Source: Congeria kusceri
Lineage: Eukaryota > Mollusca > Bivalvia > Myida > Dreissenidae
Reading direction: 5' to 3'
DNA length: 64,000 nt
Assembly: GCA_027627225.1 (NCBI GenBank)
Contig: CM051038.1
Location: 40,979,341 to 41,043,340 of the forward strand
Shown here: positions 56,120 through 64,000 of the stretch, one piece after another
Position numbering within the stretch: the first letter of the stretch is position 1
Layout: every line of letters starts with the position of its first letter
Made by a program: the position numbers and the translations under genes
Notes under the pieces: model-generated
What the model was told of the DNA's origin: nothing
Databases searched by the model: none
Seen by the model: only the letters and a program-made list of their open reading frames with translations

Positions 56120-56965
56120 TAAGCATGATAGATGTCTCTTCACCAAGAAGACACTACTCTCTGCTGAACTATGAGCTGTCTGTGTGCCCTAATTGGTAAA
56201 GAACAGTGACTGCTGTTGCTTTTAATTTACCAAGGCTTGTTGTGTTGGATGAAATGATTTTAGACTGTTAGCGCAAGCCAACAGGATTTAGTAGTTGTAT
56301 TCAGAAATCGGTCTTGACGGAACTACTTCTTTAGTTTGCAGGCTATGAGTCAGTAAATCGAAATACTACTGAGCTTTGCTCGCGGAGCAGTGAGGCTTCC
56401 TGGTATCGATGCTACTGTAAATAGATGACAAGAAATAGATCCGACTTAAAACACTAAGAGACAATAATCTTAATTTATTCCACATCTACAAATGCATTCA
56501 TGTCATTGCTATTCACATAGGTATGATAGTGTCTCTGTTTGTGCTATGTACTGGTTAACTATGCATTGGAACATATTGCAACAAGTTTAACAAAAGTGTA
56601 TTGACTCACTACAAACCACTCGATTGACGATTGTTCATTCATGTTCTTAAGAAAAAACAACAACTCATAAGTCACTTGCTTTTAGTTTCTTTACTCGACA
56701 ACAGTCTTTCTACACTGTCAGCGTTTTGATTGTATCTTGTGATGTTACAACTTGACTCAACAGTCCCGTTGGATTTGAAACACTTACTCCACCAACAGTA
56801 TACAGTCCTGGTATGCAATTGTCAAAGGTGAATGTTGCTGCAAGATGGTTAATGAAAGGAAACGTAACACAAGAGGACAACTTTGCAAACTTTTAACATT
56901 TAACAAATACTTGAACACAATTCAATAGTCCCTGTGGCACAAATTAATGGTCAACACTATTTTTC
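56120..56965. other. noncoding, nothing recognised
   Basis: Possible 3' flank of exon C. No repeat identified. Confidence 0.35.
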
Positions 56966-57882
56966 GGCGTAGCTGTCTAAGATCACTTTTGACCCAGATT
57001 TTCTTGCGATAATTATGCAGCGGGAAAATTGAATGCCAATAGAGTTTGGCAAATTTTCTCATTCTAGGGAATGCAAACTTCAAACAATGGTTTAACGTAT
57101 ACCAATAACTGTTGCATATTTGGGGATTAAAAATTTACATAATTGTTTACATAAGCGGTTAAAATGAAGTTATAAACATATCTTCAACATATACTCTAGA
57201 ACTGAGGCTAATTATGAACATATTTTCTCATTGTATGCCATAAACAGAATGCTATATTCATTCACGTAACGAAATAACTATTTTGTTTAGCCTACATTTA
57301 TATAAGCGTTACGCTCTATAAATAGCAATTTTGCAATGTTCCCATTCCTAAATCTCATTCACAGTGTTGCCGTTCCATGTAGCCCATTGATTCTAGCGAG
57401 TTCATTACATAGTAAACAGTAGTGTCATTCTAAAAATAGCGCGCGTAGCTAGCAACAGTGTATAGCTGTGTTAATATACTCGTACGTGCATCAATAATAG
57501 CGTTCAGAGAATCATAAACCTAAAAATTTTAATAAATGGGGAATTTATATATAAAAACTTACTGTTAATTTGAATTAAAATTGTGGTTAAGATTTATTAA
57601 CGATTATTTATTATTGCATCTTTCTATCAACTCCTCCAGTAGATTAAATCTATAAAAAGATGCTACATTTTCTATAGATAAAATGTTATGAAAAAAGATT
57701 CGGAATTGTTATTCGCGTAGCATGAAAACACAATTTGCAATACTAATTATACACAGGAACCCCTGATATATCATATTTCTACTGATATAATTTAAAATCG
57801 TCATAGTCTAATGAATTGTTATGGTTGCGTTATCAAAAATAAAGTCTTAACATTTCAAAAATCGCTGAATGTTCCCTTACTA
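56966..57882 (+). repeat. R7 repeat, copy 3, left part
   Basis: Starts ggcgtagctgtctaagatca and follows copies 1 and 2 to cgctgaatgttcccttac, where the 1963-bp TIR element is inserted. Confidence 0.88.
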
Positions 57883-57884
57883 TA

Positions 57885-59847
57885 GGCCTTTTCCAAAACT
57901 AGGTGATCTCCCTTGGAAATTACCTCCCGTTATTGCGAATTCACATCCGCCATATTTGAAACCCGACTTCTGGCGACGTTTTCCCTACCTTGCCCTATAA
58001 AGTATTATAGATCTAAGACCAAGCGGCTTTCAAAACTTGTAATGGAAATTTTTTCACCATATGTTTTTGATGAAATATTATTAAAAAAACTCAGAGGATA
58101 TATATTACAAAAATAAATTATTAGAACTAAATGTAGTATCGTTTTAAAGTCATTACTAAGGCCATATGTCTGTATAACAGGTATCCGGAAAAAAAGAAGT
58201 AGTCTCCTTGTCTCTTTTTAAACGGTTGTTTTCCATACATATATACCACCACATGTTCTCTCAATGGATACTTAGTTATCTGACTGAAGAGGGGGTCATA
58301 AAAATACCAAAGCCACAAACCACTGGGATCTTATCAAATTGCCCTTAGAACAATACTGCTAAGCTAATCCCTGCAATTGCGTAATGCATCGATGATGAAG
58401 ATCTACATGCAGAGACAACTAACATGTTACACTTCGTCTCCATTGTTTGCGTCTCAAATTAAAGTTTATCTCACATTTTAAAATGTTGTTGTTTCCGTTG
58501 TTGTTCTTTGCCAATCACCTTATTGAACAGAACAGAACATAATTAAAATCATTTAACACTTTTTTCGAATTAATAAATTAATTTAAATTGAAGAGTGAAA
58601 TAATAAAGCACAGCATTTAATTTTCAATGCTGAAGAATTGAAAGGTGGTGAACATTTAAGAGCTCATCGTGTTTTGTTTTTCTAAAACATACGGGAATTA
58701 CCGTAGCTGCTGCGAGAATAAAATGTTGTTTGTTTACCACGATTCTGACAGAAATGAAGAAATAATCTCAGAGTTATATACATGAAGGAAAACTAAATAC
58801 TTGATCAAACAGACTCAACAAGTATAAAATATAATTATTCGAACGTATATTATACTCTTCTGTTGGCTTAGTTAATTACTTACTCTGAATTGTGTAAACT
58901 TTTTTCAAAATGTATATATCTATGTCTGTTTTATTATAGATACTCACCCTATTATGTACATAATTATCACGACATATCTATTTCCTGGTTACATTATAGA
59001 CCCATTGGGTCGGTGTTATCTGTTTCGTTGATTATATGAAGTTATCATGAACATTGTTTAAACACATGACACAATAATAAACAAATTATTTATTAAATCT
59101 CTTTAATACAACATCAGTTATAACATTTAATGAGGAGTGACATCATCTTTAGTTATTGTAATATTGTGTTAACAGTAATTAAAAAGATAGTTGTATTGTT
59201 ACATTATATTTCAAGATTAAACCGAAGCCTGTTCAAGCACCGTAAATATTTAGCACACAACAAGAATATCTGCAACGAAAAAAGCTTTAAAGTTAAACAC
59301 AAATGTGTATGGAATTCAAAAAAAGAAGTTGCTGTCAAAAACATCGGAATTACGCTCAAACTTTCTGTGATGATACCTTATTTTCTTAATTTTAGTCGCC
59401 AGAAGAATGTTAGCTTAGAGTTACTTAGCAAAATCATTTTACTAAAAAACAGCTTTTTACTTATTTTATTTGATAATGCAAATTTAATACATGATAAATA
59501 CACAGGTTGTTTAGATACTGAAATCGCTATTTTTGCGTTTTGTTGCATAATAACCGTTAAACGTACTGTGTACAGTTTGTTTGTCAATCTGCAAAGAGTA
59601 GACAATATTGTTAAAAATCAAAATAATAATTAAATTGATAAATAAAGTACATGATGTATATTATATACGAATGTTGATATTTGTAAAAATGTAAAAAATT
59701 TTAATATTGAAAATCAAATATATTGCATGTTTCGAGGTAAATATCAATACGCTTATCCCGCCTAATAATCAATAAACGTCGCCGGAAGTGAACAGGGGAC
59801 ATCACTCATGATTACGCAAGGGAAGTAACCTAGTTTTGGGAAAGGCC
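57885..59847. mobile_element. 1963-bp DNA transposon with 30-bp inverted ends
   Basis: The left end ggccttttccaaaactaggt and the reversed right end ggcctttcccaaaactaggt match at 26 of 30 positions. TA lies on both sides (57883-57884 and 59848-59849). R7 copy 1 has no insert at the matching place (about 34565), so the empty site is known. No recognisable transposase. Confidence 0.88.
59130..59633 (+). CDS. unrecognised 167-codon frame inside the 1963-bp transposon
   Basis: The frame encodes 167 residues, Lys/Asn/Ile/Leu-rich, without the acidic triad context of any transposase family I know. It is long for AT-rich noncoding DNA, and it sits in the element's right half. It could be a diverged accessory protein or chance. 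Nothing upstream supports a promoter. Confidence 0.25.
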   Translation: MRSDIIFSYCNIVLTVIKKIVVLLHYISRLNRSLFKHRKYLAHNKNICNEKSFKVKHKCVWNSKKEVAVKNIGITLKLSVMIPYFLNFSRQKNVSLELLSKIILLKNSFLLILFDNANLIHDKYTGCLDTEIAIFAFCCIITVKRTVYSLFVNLQRVDNIVKNQNNN

Positions 59848-59849
59848 TA

Positions 59850-60385
59850 TTGCTTTGTATTGGGATACACAGTATAAATGCGTATTTGACTTCAAATCGT
59901 CATTATATTAGATAACTAACCTGAATGGTATATTACCGGTACTATAAATAACTTTATAGACTAGTCTGATACATAATAATTTTAATTCAGTCCCGAAATT
60001 ATTTTGTTATTATTGTTAATTTGTTAAATTGGCTTGACAAATTCAGATAACACTTATGTTAACCTAAATTATTTTAGTTATTCATATATCACTGGTGGAA
60101 ACATTGAGCTGTATGATTGGTTTATTCACAGCATATATATTAATTATAATTTTATTTAATTTTTAAATTAATAAATTTATCTCAAATTAACTTTTGGGTC
60201 CGAGAAGTTTTCGTTTAGTGTCAGAAAAATCTGGGGTCTAATAATATTAGTGGGGACCAAAAAATCTGGGGTCTGCGAAGTCACATAACCGATCATCTTG
60301 GACGTCTGTTTAGGTATTTTTTAAATGACATCTCAATATTAATTTCAACGCCGATTGTCTTTTTTAAAGACATTTCTTGTTATCC
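59850..60385 (+). repeat. R7 repeat, copy 3, right part
   Basis: Resumes with attgggatacacagtataaa. It continues through tgttaatttgttaaatt, tgggtccgagaagttttcg and aaatctggggtct repeats, and ends with agacatttcttgtt. Confidence 0.88.
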
Positions 60386-61435
60386 CTGTTTGTCCGTTTT
60401 AGTGTCTAAACTAGTTTTAAATTCCAAGAAACAGACAGGAGATTGATGTGAAGTGTGTAGAATGTTTGCATGATAAATAATGTCCCTTTATCCATCTCTG
60501 TCAATCAGTGCCCATTTGTTGTAGAAAAGAGAAGTGTAATTACTTGATTTATGTCTTTTGGTCCAAAATAATTCTTTAGCTTAATTAAGTGACTTTTGGC
60601 ATTGAGTGCTTTGACATGATTAAAAGGCCACATTTGCCTTTGGGTTTAATTAGGTACTTTCTCTTGATGAAATGCCAATCAAATGAGGCTTAAATTTATA
60701 GAAATTAGGAAGCTTTCTTGAAAACAAAATCTGGAGAACTTTGTGCAGTATCAATTTGAATTTTATAAACCAAATCAAAAGGAGACACTGGAAATGGTTT
60801 ATTGACATTGGTTTAAACAGTTTTTAAAGGTTTTAAATAATTAATTAATAGGTGCATGCTCTTTGTTTTAGAATTGTTAGTTGTTAGTTTCTAAAAAGCA
60901 TTATTTTGTATTCCATTTAATTGCACACTGCTGTCATAAACTTATAAATAAATGAAATAAACAAAATTCAAAATTAAGTAGATATATCATGTATATACAT
61001 GTACACACTTGAAAATGAAAATCCAACTCGCTGACGCAAATAAATCAAAGGGCATGGCAGACTCATTTAATTTCCCGGTAAGACATAATTTTCGGAGATA
61101 ACTTTGTAACCAAGACGCGAAAAAGTGGCGAGTGATTTAAATGGATTTAAATTCTTATAACAAAAAGCTGGGATAAAACAAAAGGGAGTTAAGTGAGTCC
61201 GCGAAACTCCGGTAACGGAAAACTTATGTTAAACTTTATTTATTTCACTAAATAATGTGTTTAAAACAATGAACAAGTTTCAATAGGCGTGGTATGGGCG
61301 CCGCCATATTGTTTTTGTACATAGCATAATATAAGAAAGGCAGTACACAATGTACCAAACCTCCCACACAAAAAAGTAAAAGTATACTTCTCAAAAAAGA
61401 ACTGGTTTAGTATTAAAAAGTGCAGTAAAACAAAT
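60386..61435. other. noncoding; probable 5' region of the next LINE
   Basis: No gene recognised. The last few hundred bases before 61436 probably include the LINE 5' UTR, with no clear border. Confidence 0.4.
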
Positions 61436-62317
61436 ATGTCGTCTACTGGTTCGGAGAATACGCCTGAGCAGGCAGCAAAAGACGGGAAAAGTACAACTGT
61501 GTGCAAGGACCCTAAGGCAGGGGATAAACGAAATAGGGAAGTAGGGAGCTTTAGTAGCGTAAGCGAGGCAGACACTAGTTTGAACGTAACACCAAATGTA
61601 AAACAAAAGAAAAAGAAACAGAAACCAGACCAAGATGAACAAAGTGAACAAAGTGATGACAAAATAATGATTGAACTCAAAGAAATCAACAAAAAGTTAA
61701 GTAATGTCCTGACAAAAGACAGCTATGAAGTGAGAGATCTAGTAAAAGGCATTGTGAATCAGCTGAAAGAAGAACTACTAGGGTCTATCACATTAAGGGT
61801 AGAACATTTAGAAGGAGAACTCTTTGAAAAAACGGAAGAGAACATTAAATTTTCAAGAGAAATTGAAGAAGTTAAAAAAAAGCTGAAAGATCGAGAAGAT
61901 GACAATGAAAAGCTAAGAAAGAGCCTGAAATCACAAGAAAGGGCAAGCGAGTACAAATTCAACGACATAGAACAATACAGTAAACGCAGTAACATTAAAA
62001 TCGAAGGCATAAGTGATAAAGAAAACGAAACAGCAACAGAAACAGCAGACAAAGTACTCGAAACACTCAACCGTCATATTCCGGACATTAAACTGTGTCA
62101 CGCAGATATTGACATCGCACATAGAACCGGACCTTTCAACTCTAAGAAGAACAGACCGATTATAGTAAAAATGATCTCGAGAATGAGAAAGACAACTATT
62201 ATGCGCAACGCCAAAACACTAAGAAAACAGAAAGATCCTATTTACGTCAACGACCACCTCACAAAGTTGAATGCACAAGTATTTGCATGTGTGAGAAAAA
62301 AGCAAAAGGACATTTAA
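61436..62317 (+). CDS. LINE ORF1 protein (L1-type, Transposase_22-like)
   Basis: A 293-residue frame from ATG. Residues 1-75 are polar with a basic KQKKKKQK patch (56-63), about 76-175 are a long charged coiled coil, and from about 178 (IEQYSKRSNIKIEGI) the RNA-recognition fold begins. IDIAHRTG (225-232), RPIIVKM and IYVNDHLTKLN (269-279) are the usual RRM/C-terminal-domain markers. In L1-type elements the protein trimerises through the coiled coil and chaperones element RNA. No hydrophobic leader or 2A motif is present, unlike the ORF1 at 1123. It lacks the last 30-40 residues: these appear in the next frame just after the stop (62318-62430). Confidence 0.9.
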   Translation: MSSTGSENTPEQAAKDGKSTTVCKDPKAGDKRNREVGSFSSVSEADTSLNVTPNVKQKKKKQKPDQDEQSEQSDDKIMIELKEINKKLSNVLTKDSYEVRDLVKGIVNQLKEELLGSITLRVEHLEGELFEKTEENIKFSREIEEVKKKLKDREDDNEKLRKSLKSQERASEYKFNDIEQYSKRSNIKIEGISDKENETATETADKVLETLNRHIPDIKLCHADIDIAHRTGPFNSKKNRPIIVKMISRMRKTTIMRNAKTLRKQKDPIYVNDHLTKLNAQVFACVRKKQKDI

Positions 62318-62780
62318 CGTCGACATGGACACGGGATGGCAACATTTTCTACCGTGACGTGAACGAAATGGTCCACAAAGTTACACAAGACCAATTCCAG
62401 TACTGGCTAGAACTGCCTTGGCCAAGCACTTAACTCTGAAAACAGTCGCTCGACAGTGCCTATGGAGCTCTTTTACTTTTTCATACAGTATAGTTTAACG
62501 TCGATGGACTGCCACGAAATCCACGACCATTATGCATAGACCGAGAACGTTCTAGTGTAAACACTGCTTGGATGTAAGCGGATTAACATTGGCCTAACGA
62601 ATATTTAATACCTTACTATCTATGATCGATTAAATTTTGCGGACGTTAAGCGCACTGCAGTGCATTTTTTTGCACAAAATCTGACTTATAATCTTAACTT
62701 AATGTTTTTTTTGTAGAACTATAAACATACTACTGATATACGGCGATAATAATGTATATTTCTTATTAAAAAAAAAAAAG
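62318..62780 (+). pseudogene. frameshifted ORF1 tail and 3' remnant with poly-A
   Basis: STWTRDGNIFYRDVNEMVHK, then VTQDQFQYWLELPWP, is the typical C-terminal end of an ORF1 protein, offset by one base from the main frame. No endonuclease or RT motif follows. Noncoding DNA leads to a 12-A run at about 62767-62778. This may be an ORF1-only retrocopy with ORF2 deleted, or an element truncated by later rearrangement. Confidence 0.6.
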
Positions 62781-64000
62781 TTTATAATTAAAAACGTGTA
62801 AATCGGTATACATTAATTTGTTGAATGGATAGCTCAAAGTATGGTTGAAAGAAATGCATAGATTATATACCATAATTTACATAGTTAAATTTCAAAAGTC
62901 GTCAACAATAAGTTAAACTCTATGTAAATGAATGCAAAAGCATATAGTTACCGGTGTACTTTGTAAACATATAAAGTACGCGGTTATTTTTTATTGCTTT
63001 CTATCGTTCAAACATAGTCATATAGGAGCGATTTAATATAAAATATTTGTTAATATTAATTCCGAAACAAGATATCTAGGTTTTTCGTTTTTCGACCCTA
63101 GATTGACTAGAAATGGAACATTTTTAGAATGCAACCCCTTAGATTAATCTAGCCGGGAGTTAGGTTTATCGATATAGGGGGATTGCTTAGAAACATTTAA
63201 GTACATGTACATTCTACCCAAAAAGTTTAATCAAGTACACGTATATATAACTGTTACACATATGAGTCTTACAGAGTGTGTTTGTATTGTTTAGCTCTTG
63301 AAGATTCGCTACTTTTACAATAGAATGTTGTTATGTTTTCGTTAAGGAAATAAAGACCTGTTAATATAATTCTTTCAAACACATACTTAATTTCATATTA
63401 ACTTGTATAAAATACTGAAACTTTTTGGTTAAAGCAACGGTTATATTTGAGACCTGCAGCTTTAACTGTAATGTATATACTAACTTCAAACAGTGTACAA
63501 ATAATAAAGTTACATTGATATTTTTAGTGTATGTTCTGCAAGGCTCCGGTTTTGAATCCAGAATGAATAATGAATGCTGTTTTTTTTTTGTTTATGTTTT
63601 TAACGCACGTGATTAAAAAGTCTTTAAAATGTGTATTTCATTATGTCGACTAACAGAAGTATTTGTACATTCTATATAAAAAGGCCCTATTTACGTTTTT
63701 ACCTGCATATTAATACTGCAAGTGTGGGCCATCATATTTTTATAACACTAGGCCTTTTGTATGTGTTGTATATGCATAGGACTTTCTGAAAGATTAAAAA
63801 ATAAAAGTTAAAACATTAAATATATATTAACACTAATGATAGATATTAAACTGTAGTTCTCAGTTGAGAAAAAAATGTTCATACGTGTGTTTGCAAATTG
63901 TTTCTAATACTATTATGTGAACAAATGTATATTTTACACAATCAAAGCTAATCAAAACTTAACCTACGAAAAGTTGTTTAAATTTGTGAAATTGTTAAAA
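62781..64000. other. noncoding, nothing recognised
   Basis: AT-rich. aaggaaataaagacctgtt near 63344-63362 resembles a LINE 3' end with a poly-A signal, but no element body could be attached to it. Confidence 0.35.

Noticed and set aside
61261..61692. Hydrophobic reverse-strand protein
   Set aside because: It is antisense to the LINE ORF1; its Phe/Cys/Leu-rich content is the mirror of Lys/Glu-rich coiled-coil codons.

Overview
The window is eukaryotic, intron-bearing, AT-rich DNA packed with decayed transposable elements. The repeats suggest a marine mollusc, most likely a bivalve. They include tRNA-headed SINEs with a MetaSINE-like body, APE-type LINEs, a Penelope-like element, jerky/pogo, Tc1 and piggyBac transposases, and 140-175 bp tandem-core repeats rich in the word AGGTCA. 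The species call is inference. I see no rRNA, no functional tRNA and no CRISPR. Apart from four candidate host exons, almost every readable protein segment is a transposon protein.

Layout. 0-7 kb: a SINE, then a broken APE-type LINE. Its ORF1 carries a hydrophobic leader followed by a 2A-like peptide. A 35-copy, 25-bp minisatellite sits inside the LINE 3' region, and the LINE connector segment lies displaced downstream. 7-12.5 kb: an inverted-repeat element, a possible small regulatory cluster, a reverse-strand Penelope-like element (GIY-YIG plus RT), and a TA-flanked non-autonomous DNA transposon. 12.5-20.5 kb: mostly noncoding DNA, a SINE fused to a near-perfect 197-bp palindrome, a candidate first exon of a mitochondrial protein, and a second candidate exon whose 5' splice site is copied in inverted orientation downstream. 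20.5-32 kb: reverse-strand relics of two jerky/pogo-like transposases and one Tc1-like transposase, embedded in tandem-core repeat families R1, R2 and R3. 34-45.6 kb: repeat families R4-R8, the first copy of a 1.1-kb repeat (R7), a piggyBac element with exact TTAA borders inserted in an R6 unit, and a third jerky-like relic with an in-frame coding minisatellite. 46-56 kb: three candidate exons of one unidentified forward-strand gene, separated by repeats. 51-60 kb: two more R7 copies, both interrupted; three DNA transposons with clear ends lie in the interruptions. 61.4-62.8 kb: a long LINE ORF1 followed by its frame-shifted C-terminal tail and a poly-A run, with no ORF2 seen.

How the parts relate. 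No pathway or operon is visible. The genes belong to independent mobile elements, and nesting gives relative ages: piggyBac is younger than R6, the M1 copy at 43 kb is younger than R8, the 2-kb TIR element at 57.9 kb is younger than R7, and a small palindromic element is younger than the Tc1 relic. Repeat-family names R1-R8, M1 and M2 are local labels used only in this annotation.
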